From Arthrobacter sp. U41 (GTDB lineage: Bacteria; Actinomycetota; Actinomycetes; Actinomycetales; Micrococcaceae): a stretch of DNA of 64,000 bases. A program made the translations under genes and the position numbers. The notes under the pieces are model-generated. The model had not been told where the DNA came from. It saw nothing but the letters and a program-made list of their open reading frames with translations, and searched no databases. Shown here one piece after another: positions 28,272 through 37,907 of this stretch. The DNA lies in the NCBI RefSeq assembly GCF_007679325.1, contig NZ_VEGI01000003.1:62001-126000 (forward strand), given 5' to 3'. Every line of letters begins with the position of its first letter. Position 1 is the stretch's first letter.

Positions 28272-28856
28272 ATGACTGCCAACAGTGCCCCTGCAGCTGA
28301 CACCGCTGCCGCCCGTGCCCGCTTGCTTGAACTGATCAAGGAGCTGGCCGTTGTCCGCGGCAAGGTCATCCTCTCCAGCGGCGCCGAAGCCGACTACTAC
28401 ATCGACCTGCGCCGGATCACGCTGCACCATGAGGCGTCCAGGCTGGTCGGCCAGGTCATGCTTTCGTTGCTGGACGACGCCGGGATCGACTTTGAGTGCG
28501 CCGGGGGACTCACCATGGGCGCCGACCCGGTCGGCACCGCCGTGATGCATTCCGCCGTCGACGCCGGACGCGCCGTGGACGCCTTCGTGGTCCGCAAAGC
28601 CCAGAAATCGTACGGCATGGGCCGGCAGGTGGAAGGCCCTTCCGTTGACGGCCGCAAGGTGCTGGTGCTGGAAGACACGTCCACCACCGGCGGCTCCGCG
28701 CTGACCGCCGTCGAAGGAGTCCGCAAGGCGGGCGGCAACGTTGTCGCCGTTGCCGTCATTGTGGACCGCGACACCGGGGCCAAGGAAAAGATCGAGGCCG
28801 AGGCCGGCGTTCCCTACCTCTTCGCCTTCGGAAAGGACGAACTCGGCCTCAGCTGA
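28272..28856 (+). CDS. pyrE: Orotate phosphoribosyltransferase
   Basis: PyrE converts orotate and PRPP to OMP in pyrimidine synthesis. The 194-residue protein has GKVILSSGAEADYYIDLRRI at the N-terminus, FVVRKAQKSYGMGRQVEG in the flexible loop region, and the PRPP motif VLVLEDTSTTGGSALTAV. The size is normal for the family. It is divergent from the ligase operon, with 155 bp between starts, and is not next to other pyr genes. Confidence 0.95.
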   Translation: MTANSAPAADTAAARARLLELIKELAVVRGKVILSSGAEADYYIDLRRITLHHEASRLVGQVMLSLLDDAGIDFECAGGLTMGADPVGTAVMHSAVDAGRAVDAFVVRKAQKSYGMGRQVEGPSVDGRKVLVLEDTSTTGGSALTAVEGVRKAGGNVVAVAVIVDRDTGAKEKIEAEAGVPYLFAFGKDELGLS

Positions 28857-28906
28857 GCGGCTCTGCCAGGCAGTTCTTCCCTCAGCGGACGCGTGTAGAC
28901 GGTCGA

Positions 28907-28934
28907 TTGGGTGTGTTTTATCATTCTGTAATAT
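28907..28934 (+). promoter_or_regulatory. Sigma-70-like promoter of the GAF-ANTAR gene
   Basis: TTGGGT (28907-28912) and TAATAT (28929-28934) with a 16-bp spacer form a good vegetative promoter in an AT-rich patch between pyrE and the GAF-ANTAR gene. The start codon is 30 bp further on, leaving a short leader. Confidence 0.6.
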
Positions 28935-28963
28935 CCCTTTGAACACCCCGGAGACCACGCGCC

Positions 28964-29737
28964 ATGCTCCATCCCGAAGAAGTCCTCGGAAGTGAACCCC
29001 TCAGCACCGTCGATCAAATCCAGAACCTCATCCTGGACAGCACCGACTTCGAGGACTTCCTCAATGAACTCGCCCGTTTCTCCGCACACCAGGTCGCGGG
29101 CACCGGGGACGACGCCCTGTGCGGAATCACGCTGCTGCGCGACCGCAAGGCCGCGACCATCGGCTGGAGCAGCGATTCCGCCCGCGAGGTGGACGAGATC
29201 CAATACCGGCTGGCCCAGGGGCCGTGCCTGACGGCGGCGCAGGAGGAGCGGGAGGTCTACGTCCCGGACCTGTTCGAGGAAGACCGATGGGGCCCCGACT
29301 ACGCCACCGCCGTGGCCTCGCACGGACTGCGCTCGGTGCTCTCCGTGCCGTTCCACCTGCAGGGCGAAGCCCAGGCTGCCCTTAACCTCTATTCGGATGT
29401 GCCGCACAAGTTCGACGGCGACGTTGCCGCCCGCGCGCGCGACTACACGCGGCAGATCTCGCAGGCGCTGCGCATGGCCGTGCGCTTTTCGCTGCACACG
29501 GACAGCGCCACGAATCTCCGCGCAACACTCGAATCCCGCACCGTGATCGACATGGCCATCGGGATCGTGATGGCCCAGAACCGCTGCAGCCAGGAGACGG
29601 CCGTCAGGATCCTCACCGATGCCTCCAGCAACGGCAACGTCAAGCTCCGTGACATCGCCACCTCCCTGGTCCATTCGGTGGGCGGCACTGCGTCCCGTAC
29701 CCACTTCGAGGAACCAGGGCGGCAGGAGGCCGGCTGA
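28964..29737 (+). CDS. GAF-ANTAR antitermination regulator
   Basis: A 257-residue protein with a GAF sensor domain (about residues 20-170, including QYRLAQGPCLTAAQEEREVY and GLRSVLSVPFHL) and a C-terminal ANTAR domain (about 190-245, LESRTVIDMAIGIVMAQNRC). ANTAR domains bind tandem RNA hairpins and prevent transcription termination. GAF-ANTAR proteins are common in Actinobacteria. A STAS-like gene lies 96 bp downstream in the same direction, and may share regulation. The signal sensed is unknown. Confidence 0.9.
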   Translation: MLHPEEVLGSEPLSTVDQIQNLILDSTDFEDFLNELARFSAHQVAGTGDDALCGITLLRDRKAATIGWSSDSAREVDEIQYRLAQGPCLTAAQEEREVYVPDLFEEDRWGPDYATAVASHGLRSVLSVPFHLQGEAQAALNLYSDVPHKFDGDVAARARDYTRQISQALRMAVRFSLHTDSATNLRATLESRTVIDMAIGIVMAQNRCSQETAVRILTDASSNGNVKLRDIATSLVHSVGGTASRTHFEEPGRQEAG

Positions 29738-29833
29738 ACCGGTAGGGGAATATGACTTGTGTGCACCGCCGCTGGCCTATACGCTGATTGAGGTTGAGCC
29801 GTCGGCCATAGATTCCTTCTTTTTGGAGTACCT

Positions 29834-30466
29834 ATGGACAACTCTCTTAACGCCCAGCCCACCCTAGACATCGCGTCGGACATCGTCCGGATCGACGTCC
29901 GGGGGAGCCTCACGCAACAGTCCCGCCCCGTCCTCATGCAGCTGATCCAGCGCGTCCGGCGGATGGGCATCACCTCGCACATCCGGGTGAACCTCGGCCG
30001 CGCTGTCCTGGTGGAGTCTGCGGCTCTCGCAGGTCTCCGGAACGACCTCAACGCGATTGATGGTGCGGCTGCCCTGGTCGAAACAGCCGGTGCGCTGCCC
30101 AGCTCCGCAGGTGTCTCACTTGAACTGAATCCCTTCCGGGAAGCCCCCAGCGCCGCCGTGCGCCCGCTGGACCTCTCCGCAGACTTCTCCGCGTCCATCG
30201 ACGCCACGGGAACCCGGCCGTTGAATGTCTACTCCGACGACGAACTGCTGGCCGCCAGCGACTCTGTGTTCGGGATGATGGACAACCCCGCCGATATGGC
30301 CCGGACTCAGCTCCTGGCGACCTACGACGAAATCGGCCTGGAAATCAGCCGGCGCGAAGGCGGCCTGGAAACTGTCCGCCGCGAGGTGGGCCCCTACCCT
30401 GTCATGCGCGAACTCGACCGCGACATCAGCGTTGCCGTGGCCGGCCGGGAGCCGGAGACCGTCTAG
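29834..30466 (+). CDS. STAS-like protein of unknown function
   Basis: A 210-residue protein. Residues 8-110 look like a STAS (anti-sigma antagonist-type) fold: IVRIDVRGSLTQQSRPVLMQ, a helix, then IRVNLGRAVLVESAALAGLR where the usual acceptor region sits. The C-terminal half (about 120-210) is acidic and helical and unrecognised. It follows the GAF-ANTAR gene. A role in partner switching or redox/light-type signalling is possible but not shown. The leader (29738-29833) has TGGCC and GGCCA arms that could form a long-loop hairpin. Confidence 0.5.
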   Translation: MDNSLNAQPTLDIASDIVRIDVRGSLTQQSRPVLMQLIQRVRRMGITSHIRVNLGRAVLVESAALAGLRNDLNAIDGAAALVETAGALPSSAGVSLELNPFREAPSAAVRPLDLSADFSASIDATGTRPLNVYSDDELLAASDSVFGMMDNPADMARTQLLATYDEIGLEISRREGGLETVRREVGPYPVMRELDRDISVAVAGREPETV

Positions 30467-30526
30467 GGACAACCCGCCGCCGGCGCCCGTTTCGGATCCG
30501 GCTACCCCGGTGACTACGGTAGAGAT

Positions 30527-31567
30527 GTGCCGTATGAGCCGGAAGTTGAGGGTGTGGACGGGGACGGCGATGCCGACGCCCGGGTGCTTCGGCACGCCGC
30601 CGAACTCAAGAGATTTTCCCGGCGAAGTTTGCTGATCGGCGCGGGGTCCGCCTCGGTGCTGGCCGCCGATATGTTGTTTACCCGGCGGGTGCAGGCCGAG
30701 CGGCGGGTCCACAGGATCCTCACCGTGCCGGACGAGACGGCGGAAAAGTACTTTCCCCGTGCCAGCTGGTTCCTCTTCCCCGGCTACAAGACAAGCTGGG
30801 AGGAAGCGCTGTGGATCCTGAGTACCCTGCGCGGAACCCTGAACAAGCGGGGCAAGCTGGCCGCCGTCGGCTACTCCAACACGGGCCTGGACATCGATGA
30901 GATCGTGATCGCGGTGGTGGAGCACGCCCGGGCCAACCAGCTGGACACGTTCTACTTCTACGGCCACAGCTTCGGCGGTATGGTGGCCACCCAGGTCGCC
31001 GCGCGGCTCCGGGAGCTGCACGGCATTGAGGTGGCGTTCATCCTGCTGGATTCCAGTCCGTATAGCAAGTACGACGTGCTGGACCAGAGCTGGTTTGAGG
31101 GCGTGGTGTTTCTCTACGAGAGCGGCTTCCGGTTCCCGACGGTGGTGCGCGGCGGCTACGAACTCGGCGAACGGATGCTGCACAAAAATGAGCGCAGCTG
31201 GGCGCAGGTGGTGGACCAGACCCTGGAGCAGCTCTCACCGATTGCGCCGTCCAGCGTCCTGATCCAGTCCCAGTCCGCCTACATCTACCACTTTGATGCC
31301 ACCCGATTCGTGGGAAAGCTCGGAGGGACGCGGATGGCCTTTATTGGCAACCCCCGCGACCGGACCGTGGATTATGAGACTGCCCGCGACTCCTGGTCCC
31401 TGACCTTCAAGGACAACATGGCCTCGGACTCGCAACGGACCGACGGCGCCCGGCCGGCGCACGCCAGCCCGGGCTGGAACCCGTTCGTCTACCGGCCGGT
31501 CATCGAGGGGCTGCAGGACGAACTCTTCCCGCTTCCCTCGGGCGGGGGCAGGAAGATCGCCTTCTAA
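30527..31567 (+). CDS. Membrane-anchored or Tat-exported alpha/beta hydrolase-like protein
   Basis: A 346-residue protein starting at GTG 30527. Residues 30-52 read FSRRSLLIGAGSASVLAADM, a twin-arginine-like motif plus hydrophobic stretch, so it is probably exported or anchored. The catalytic-type elbow YGHSFGGM (Ser148) follows, with upstream WFLFPGYKTSW. FIGNPRDRTVDYETA and KDNMASDSQR near the end may hold acid and histidine-free regions; no clear catalytic histidine was found. The substrate and family are unknown to me. Confidence 0.6.
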   Translation: MPYEPEVEGVDGDGDADARVLRHAAELKRFSRRSLLIGAGSASVLAADMLFTRRVQAERRVHRILTVPDETAEKYFPRASWFLFPGYKTSWEEALWILSTLRGTLNKRGKLAAVGYSNTGLDIDEIVIAVVEHARANQLDTFYFYGHSFGGMVATQVAARLRELHGIEVAFILLDSSPYSKYDVLDQSWFEGVVFLYESGFRFPTVVRGGYELGERMLHKNERSWAQVVDQTLEQLSPIAPSSVLIQSQSAYIYHFDATRFVGKLGGTRMAFIGNPRDRTVDYETARDSWSLTFKDNMASDSQRTDGARPAHASPGWNPFVYRPVIEGLQDELFPLPSGGGRKIAF

Positions 31568-31576
31568 AGCGGTGTC

Positions 31577-32431
31577 CTAGATCTGGTTCTTCAGGTCCGC
31601 GACGGAGTTGAGGATCTGGTTGGGCCGGAACGGGTAGGCGGCGATGTCGTCCTTGTGCGTGATGCCGCTGAGCACCAGCACCGTGTGCAGCCCGGCCTCC
31701 ATCCCGGCGATGATGTCGGTGTCCATCCGGTCACCGATCATAGCGGTGGTTTCCGAATGCGCGTCGATCTGGTTCATGGCCGAGCGGAACATCATCGGGT
31801 TCGGCTTACCCACAATGTAGGGCTCCCGGCCGGTCGCCTTCGTGATCAGCGCGGCGATCGCCCCGGTAGCGGGCATCGGCCCGTCCTTGGAGGGGCCGGT
31901 GGCGTCCGGGTTGGTGGCGATGAACCGCGCGCCGCCCAGGATCAGCCGGATGGCCATGGTGATGGCCTCGAAGGAGTAGGTGCGGGTTTCGCCGAGCACC
32001 ACAAAGTCCGGGTCCTGGTCGGTGAGGATAAAGCCGGCCTCGTGCAGCGCCGTCGTGAGTCCCGCCTCGCCGATCGTGTAGGCGCGGTTGCCGGAATCCG
32101 AGCCGCGCACCTGGTCCTTGAGGAACTGGGCGGTGGCCAGGGCCGAGGTCCAGATGTTCTCCTCGGGGATTTCCAGGCCCGAACTCTTCAACCGTGCCGC
32201 GAGGTCCCGGGGAGTGAAGATGGAATTGTTGGTCAGGACGAGGAAGCGCCTGGAGGTGTCCACCCAGCGCTGGATGAGTTCGGCGGCGCCGGGGATGGGC
32301 TGGTTTTCGTGGACCAGGACCCCGTCCATGTCGGTCAGCCAGCACTCAATCTCTTGGCCGCTGCGGTACACCGACTTTGATGAACGCACGTGATCCGAAT
32401 CGTCCCTGTGGTCTGACTGCTGCTCCGTCAT
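31577..32431 (-). CDS. HAD-superfamily phosphatase (NagD type)
   Basis: A 284-residue HAD hydrolase. Motif I is LTDMDGVLVHEN (Asp34 nucleophile, Asp36), motif II LVLTNNS, then GKPNPMMFRSAM and motif IV GDRMDTDIIAGMEAGL. The cap domain position fits subfamily IIA (NagD: nucleotide, sugar or phosphoglycolate phosphatases). The substrate is unknown. The gene is divergent from the TrmH-type methyltransferase gene, with 52 bp between starts. Confidence 0.9.
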   Translation of the reverse strand: MTEQQSDHRDDSDHVRSSKSVYRSGQEIECWLTDMDGVLVHENQPIPGAAELIQRWVDTSRRFLVLTNNSIFTPRDLAARLKSSGLEIPEENIWTSALATAQFLKDQVRGSDSGNRAYTIGEAGLTTALHEAGFILTDQDPDFVVLGETRTYSFEAITMAIRLILGGARFIATNPDATGPSKDGPMPATGAIAALITKATGREPYIVGKPNPMMFRSAMNQIDAHSETTAMIGDRMDTDIIAGMEAGLHTVLVLSGITHKDDIAAYPFRPNQILNSVADLKNQI

Positions 32432-32483
32432 GCTGTCCTCCGCCGTTAATGTGCCGATGCCAGACCCAGTCTAATGTTGAGTC

Positions 32484-33182
32484 GTGACTGAACCCGAGAT
32501 CCCCAGCGAAACCCTTTCCGGCAGCTTGACCGCAAGAGAGGGCGAGCCGGAGCCGGAGGCAGAGCCCAAGGCGGAGGTCGGCGTCGGCCCCTGGGAAGGC
32601 GAACTGCCGGACGGTGCGCACTGGGACCCGGATCTCCTGGCGGACGGGGACCGCCGCAACGTGGTGGACAAGTACCGCTACTGGAAGCACGAGGCGATCG
32701 TCGCGGACCTGGACGCCAAGCGGCACAATTTCCACATCGCGATCGAAAACTGGCAGCACGACATGAACATCGGCACTGTCGTGCGCAGCGCCAACGCGTT
32801 TCTGGCCAAGGAAGTGCACATCATCGGACGACGCCGGTGGAACCGCCGCGGGGCCATGGTCACCGACCGGTACCAGCACGTCCGCCACCACCCCACCGTT
32901 GCGGATTTTGTGGCTTGGGCGCAGGGGGAGGGGCTGGCGATCATCGGAATCGATATCTTCCCGGATTCCGTCCCGCTGGAGACCTACGAACTGCCCAAGG
33001 ACTGTGTGCTGGTGTTCGGGCAGGAGGGCCCCGGCCTTTCCCCCGAGGTCCACGAAGTGGCAGTGGATACGTTGTCGATCGAGCAGTTCGGCTCCACCCG
33101 CTCCATCAACGCCGCCTCGGCCGCGGCCATCGCCATGCACGCCTGGATCCGCCGGCACGTGTTCAACCAGCTCCCGGGGTAG
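32484..33182 (+). CDS. TrmH/SpoU-family RNA 2'-O-methyltransferase
   Basis: A 232-residue SPOUT methyltransferase with an acidic N-terminal extension (about 45 residues). Motif 1 is NIGTVVRSANAFL, motif 2 LVFGQEGPGLSPEV and motif 3 IEQFGSTRSINAASAAAIAM, which together make the trefoil knot and SAM site. It probably methylates the 2'-OH of a tRNA or rRNA ribose. The start is GTG at 32484. The fructose-bisphosphate aldolase gene follows after 169 bp. Confidence 0.9.
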   Translation: MTEPEIPSETLSGSLTAREGEPEPEAEPKAEVGVGPWEGELPDGAHWDPDLLADGDRRNVVDKYRYWKHEAIVADLDAKRHNFHIAIENWQHDMNIGTVVRSANAFLAKEVHIIGRRRWNRRGAMVTDRYQHVRHHPTVADFVAWAQGEGLAIIGIDIFPDSVPLETYELPKDCVLVFGQEGPGLSPEVHEVAVDTLSIEQFGSTRSINAASAAAIAMHAWIRRHVFNQLPG

Positions 33183-33351
33183 GCGCACCCGATATTGCAG
33201 CGGGCGCCGGGCCCGGGCCGGGGCGAGTATTACAGGCCGGAGTGACCGGAAACACTGCCCCGGCGCAGGAATGGCTAGGATGGTTCCTAGCCGACGAGGT
33301 TCACTCCAGGGTCAACCCAGCCCGCAGATGAAATTCACTTTAGGAGTCAGC

Positions 33352-34371
<1,020 letters not shown>

Positions 34372-34373
34372 GC

Positions 34374-34802
34374 ATGTCGGACGAGTTCCGCAAGAACCTG
34401 TTGGGCCCGGAGCCCACGCGCCTGCCTGCCGAGACCGAGATCTACGCAGCATTGGACGCCGGCCAGGAAGCGTTGGACCTGGTGGAAAAACACCCGACAT
34501 CTTCGCTGCTCTGGGCCGTGCTGGCCGAGGAAGCCTGGAGCGAGGGCCGGACCATCGACTCCTACGCCTACTCCCGGGTCGGTTACCACCGAGGCCTGGA
34601 TTCGCTGCGCCGCAACGGCTGGCGCGGCGTCGGGCCCATCCCGTGGGAGCACGAACCCAACCGCGGCTTCCTGCGCGCCCTGTACTCGCTGGGCCGCGCC
34701 TCCGCTGCGATCGGCGAGGCGGAGGAGCCGGAGCGTATCGAGAAGTTCCTCAAGGACTCCGATCCCGCGGCCAAGGCGGCCATCGAAGCCGAGAAGCGCT
34801 GA
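34374..34802 (+). CDS. DUF3151 family protein
   Basis: A 142-residue protein starting MSDEFRKNLLGPEPTRLP, with WAVLAEEAWSEGRTIDSYAY and GWRGVGPIPWEHEPNRGFL, matching the actinobacterial DUF3151 family. It is probably soluble and helical. It is cotranscribed with fbaA (2-nt gap), so a link to central carbon metabolism is possible, but the function is unknown. Confidence 0.85.
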   Translation: MSDEFRKNLLGPEPTRLPAETEIYAALDAGQEALDLVEKHPTSSLLWAVLAEEAWSEGRTIDSYAYSRVGYHRGLDSLRRNGWRGVGPIPWEHEPNRGFLRALYSLGRASAAIGEAEEPERIEKFLKDSDPAAKAAIEAEKR

Positions 34803-34806
34803 CACC

Positions 34807-34869
34807 CAACGCGGGGTCACCTACGGTCCATCCCACGTCCTGGGATCGACCGGGAGTGACCCCGCGTTG
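34807..34869. repeat. 63-bp palindromic intergenic repeat, copy 1
   Basis: The arms CAACGCGGGGTCAC and GTGACCCCGCGTTG are perfect inverted repeats at the two ends; the centre has a TCCCA...TGGGA inner stem. It starts 5 bp after the DUF3151 stop. Copies are at 37877, 54495 and 55251, with a half copy at 10580. It is probably a REP-like element that may also act as a terminator. Confidence 0.85.
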
Positions 34870-34883
34870 ATTGTTAAAAGTCC

Positions 34884-34919
34884 GACGGCGGGCGTCCACG
34901 AATGGTGGGCGCCGCCGTC
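34884..34919 (+). terminator. GC-rich hairpin shared with 37953
   Basis: GACGGCGGGCGTCCAC and GTGGGCGCCGCCGTC flank a short GAATG loop. The same hairpin, with flanking TTGTTAAA and AGTCC, follows copy 2 of the 63-bp repeat at 37953. It may be the terminator of fbaA-DUF3151, but no clear U-tract follows. Confidence 0.55.
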
Positions 34920-35129
34920 CCATGGACGAAGGGCCCCACACCCAGAAAGTCAAAGACTCCCTCGCTGTGGAACCATCCGAAAACCAGCTGGTGACTGTTT
35001 TGCCCCACTACACGTGGATGGACAGGGACGAAAGCTTCGGCCGCGCATCCGGCGATGTGCCCATGCAGCTCTATCCTCGATGATGCAGTGAAGGCATGAT
35101 TGAGGGGTCTACCGAAAGCAGGTCAGCTG
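34920..35129. other. Intergenic sequence without a convincing gene
   Basis: Between the repeat hairpin and the TspO-like start there is a 53-codon open frame (34922-35083) and shorter ones. None has a clear ribosome site or recognisable protein. I see no RNA structure beyond the hairpin described separately. It probably contains the promoter of the next gene. Confidence 0.5.
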
Positions 35130-35906
35130 ATGCCGGACCGAGATTTAGTGCGTCAGATAGTTACCGCCGGAGCCATAGCCGGCGGTTTCCTGGTTGGTGT
35201 GAGCGGGGATTACGGGGACGGGTCGGCCAGCCCCAGCCTGGTCCTGCCGTCCGGGTATGCCTTCGCCATCTGGACGCCGATATATGCCGGCCTGTTTAGC
35301 CATGCCATCTACCAGGCGCTGCCGGCTCACCGCCGTGACCCGCTGTTGCGCCGGACCGGATGGGCGACCGCCTGCGCCGTGGGCATTTCAGGGTTCTGGG
35401 TATGGACCCAGGACATCCCCGGCCTCGAGCTGACACTCATTGCCGCAACGACGACGGCTGCCTTGACGGCGTATCTGCGCGCGAAGCCGCAGGGGGAAAC
35501 CGAGGTCCGGTCGAGGCGCGATCGTTGGCTTGTGCGCGTGCCGCTGGCCCTCTTCGCCGGTTGGATAACTGTGGCCACGGTAGCCGGTGGGGGTGAGGCC
35601 CTCATCGCAGCGGGCTTTCCGGCCCCGTGGCCCGGAGTTGAGGCCTGGAGCACGGCGGCGCTGATCGGAGCCGGGGCGGTCGCTGGCAGCATCGCTTGGC
35701 GACGGCCAATTTCTTTCGCCTATGCCGCCGCCGTCAGCTGGGGTCTCGTCGCAGTCGCAGTCCGGGATCTCCCCGATCGTCCGGTACCTGGAGTAGCCGC
35801 GCTACTGGCTGGGGCAGCCGTTGCGGCCGCAGGTTTCGCTGGCGCGCGGAGACGTAGAAAGCTCACCGGCAAGAGCGAACGGAATGCCACGCCTCAGGTC
35901 CGCTGA
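35130..35906 (+). CDS. TspO/MBR-like integral membrane protein
   Basis: About 258 residues with about seven hydrophobic segments. The stretch LPSGYAFAIWTPIYAGLFSH and ALPAHRRDPLLRRTGW resembles the tryptophan-rich sensory protein (TspO/MBR) family, though it is longer than the usual 150-160 residues and ends in a basic tail. I prefer the ATG at 35130, with AGCAGG upstream, over the TTG at 35100. It may bind tetrapyrroles or be an unrelated transporter. It is alone between a repeat and a long empty region. Confidence 0.65.
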   Translation: MPDRDLVRQIVTAGAIAGGFLVGVSGDYGDGSASPSLVLPSGYAFAIWTPIYAGLFSHAIYQALPAHRRDPLLRRTGWATACAVGISGFWVWTQDIPGLELTLIAATTTAALTAYLRAKPQGETEVRSRRDRWLVRVPLALFAGWITVATVAGGGEALIAAGFPAPWPGVEAWSTAALIGAGAVAGSIAWRRPISFAYAAAVSWGLVAVAVRDLPDRPVPGVAALLAGAAVAAAGFAGARRRRKLTGKSERNATPQVR

Positions 35907-36466
35907 CCGCTCCGGGGTAAGGGTTTACCTCTGAGGACTGAGGCAACCCGCCGCGGGCGAACTCCCGACGGCCAGACAGCGCGCCGAGCCGGCACAATGA
36001 CACCGCCGCCGAACCGGCGGCAAACCGCTTGGACCGGACCGGCACCCGGGTAAGGCGCAGGCGATCAGACAGGCACTCACAGGACCCGTGACTGAGGAGT
36101 TCCGGCGTAACCAATCCAGCGTCATCCCAGCGCCACGGTGGTCCTCGACCGGGAGGCGCCCGCCCTGCCGTAGACCTACACGCGCCCGCGAGAACCCCGA
36201 GCCGCCCATCTCGTCGGGTAACCCTGTCTGGCCGAGGCAGTCCTCCGACGAAAAGACTTTGGTAACCCGAGTTTCCTGACCGGCCCGCCCGCGGCAAGGC
36301 ACGACACCACTTCCGTTAACCCGGACCGCCAAGAATCGCTGAGGGCAGCCGCGGCCCATCACATGATCGTTATCGGCGAGGTTCTCCACCCCTGCGAAAA
36401 CCACTGAGTCCCGGCACCGAAACCCGTTTTGCACTGAACAGCACGCAATCAGCAAAGGAAAAGAGC
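35907..36466. other. 560-bp intergenic region
   Basis: No gene is supported here. It holds a GCCGCC/GGCGGC hairpin (about 36012-36026), and CGGGTAACC (36215-36223) and GGTAACCCG (36261-36269), which are perfect 9-bp inverted repeats 37 bp apart. More GTAACC-like sequences lie at 36106 and 36317. The right end has the ribosome site AAAGGAAAAG of the PLD-like gene. The region likely carries its promoter and regulatory sites. Confidence 0.5.
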
Positions 36467-37660
36467 ATGCCCAAAACAACTCATAAAGCACTGGCCGCAT
36501 CCCTGATGGCAGGGCTGCTGGCCGTTTCGGCCGGAACCGCGGCCCAAGCCCAGGCGCCCGGCGCCCTGAAGGACGCTGCTCCGTGTCTCAACGCGCCGGC
36601 CACGCCTGTGATCACGGGCGCGGCCTTCAACAACCCGGCAGCCGGCAGGGCTACCGGGGTAGTGGAACAGATCTGCAACCTCGTGAACCAGGCCGCGCCC
36701 GGCTCCAAGATCCAGATCGCCAATTTCGTAATCTCCGGCACAGCCGGCATGGATTTCGCCGACACCCTACTCGCCGCCCACAGCCGCGGCGTGGCCGTGC
36801 AGATAGTGATCGACGGATGGCAGATCGACAAGCCCGCCGCAGCCAAACTCATCAACGAACTCGGCGTCGACGAAACTGCCTCTTCATGGGTCCACGTCTG
36901 CAGCAACAAATCTCCCGAAGGCAACACCTCGTCCTGCATCGGCACCAAAGGCCAGCACAACAAGTTCTACCTGTTCTCCGAAACAGGAGGGGAGCAGGAC
37001 GTCGTCGTGCAGTCCTCAGCGAACTTCACCGACGTCAACTCCAAAACCTACTGGAACAACGCCCTGACCATCACCGACAACCACAAACTCTACGAAGGCT
37101 ACGCCGGGTACTTCAACGACCTCGTCGCCGAGATCCAGCAGCCGGACTACTACCGGACCGTCACCGCCGGGATGCGCGGCGGAAAGGTGACGGCGCACTT
37201 CTTCCCGAGCGCCACGGTGGATCCGATCGTCGATCGGCTCTCCCAGCTCGGCTGCAAAAACACCGGAAACACCGAGATCCGGATCGGCATGTCCGAATGG
37301 GACGAAACCAGGGACGGCATCGCAGACCGACTCGTGGAGATGGCCCAGGCCGGCTGCACTGTACGCATTGTGCACGGTCCGATGGCAGAGCCCATCCTGC
37401 AGCGGTTCACCGCGCAGCCCGGTATCGAGCTCCGCGAGCTGGACTCCAGCGCACTGCCCGGCCGGATCCATTCCAAGTACCTGATCGTGGAAAACGCCAC
37501 CGGAAAGAATTCCGGTCGCAACTTGGTCATGACCGGCAGCCACAACTACAACGCAACCTCCCTGCACCGCAACGACGAAGCCATCGTCGAAACCTCAGAC
37601 CGCGACGTCTACCTGCAGTACCGCGACAACTTCGAAGAAATGTGGACCGTCGCACAGTAA
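36467..37660 (+). CDS. Secreted phospholipase D-like protein
   Basis: A 397-residue exported protein with a Sec signal peptide (about residues 1-29, ending AQAQA). Two PLD half-domains: the first HxK is His164-Lys166 (GQHNKFYLFSE), the second His335-Lys337 (GRIHSKYLIVEN), each followed by an Asn/Ser region (QSSANFTD; TGSHNYNATS). The usual Asp of the HKD motif is replaced by Glu, or shifted, in both halves. It would cleave or transfer phosphodiesters outside the cell, in lipids or nucleic acids; the substrate is unknown. Confidence 0.82.
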   Translation: MPKTTHKALAASLMAGLLAVSAGTAAQAQAPGALKDAAPCLNAPATPVITGAAFNNPAAGRATGVVEQICNLVNQAAPGSKIQIANFVISGTAGMDFADTLLAAHSRGVAVQIVIDGWQIDKPAAAKLINELGVDETASSWVHVCSNKSPEGNTSSCIGTKGQHNKFYLFSETGGEQDVVVQSSANFTDVNSKTYWNNALTITDNHKLYEGYAGYFNDLVAEIQQPDYYRTVTAGMRGGKVTAHFFPSATVDPIVDRLSQLGCKNTGNTEIRIGMSEWDETRDGIADRLVEMAQAGCTVRIVHGPMAEPILQRFTAQPGIELRELDSSALPGRIHSKYLIVENATGKNSGRNLVMTGSHNYNATSLHRNDEAIVETSDRDVYLQYRDNFEEMWTVAQ

Positions 37661-37676
37661 GAACCGGCTCACCGGG

Positions 37677-37907
37677 TTAAGGCCAGCGGGGACGGCCGCT
37701 ACTCGGGGCCGGGACGCCGGCGGCGGGATGCCGGACAAGCCCGGACCTTTGCGGGCTTGCTGTGCCCGCGCGAGGGCGCCGGGGACAGACGCCCTCGCCC
37801 TCGTCCGCGTCGGTGTTGGTTACGTCGATGCCGTAACGGCTCTGCACCTGCTCGATGATCTGCTCGGATGCCTGGGCTGCTTCGGGGTCACCTACGGCCC
37901 ATCCCAC
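37677..37907 (-). pseudogene. Possible gene remnant next to a palindromic repeat
   Basis: The frame starts inside the 63-bp repeat. It reads GDPEAAQASEQIIEQVQSRY and then GIDVTNTDADEGEG, which looks like a genuine acidic C-terminal tail, then loses coding character. I suspect a remnant of a larger gene, perhaps a mobilisation or relaxase-type protein, truncated at its 5' end by the repeat. No family is certain. It could also be chance. Confidence 0.25.

Noticed and set aside
34922..35083. 53-codon ORF after the 63-bp repeat
   Set aside because: No ribosome site, no recognisable protein, and it lies next to repeated DNA; not supported as a gene.
36088..36279. 63-codon ORF in the 560-bp intergenic region
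   Set aside because: Composition is not protein-like, it has no start signals, and it overlaps the inverted repeat.
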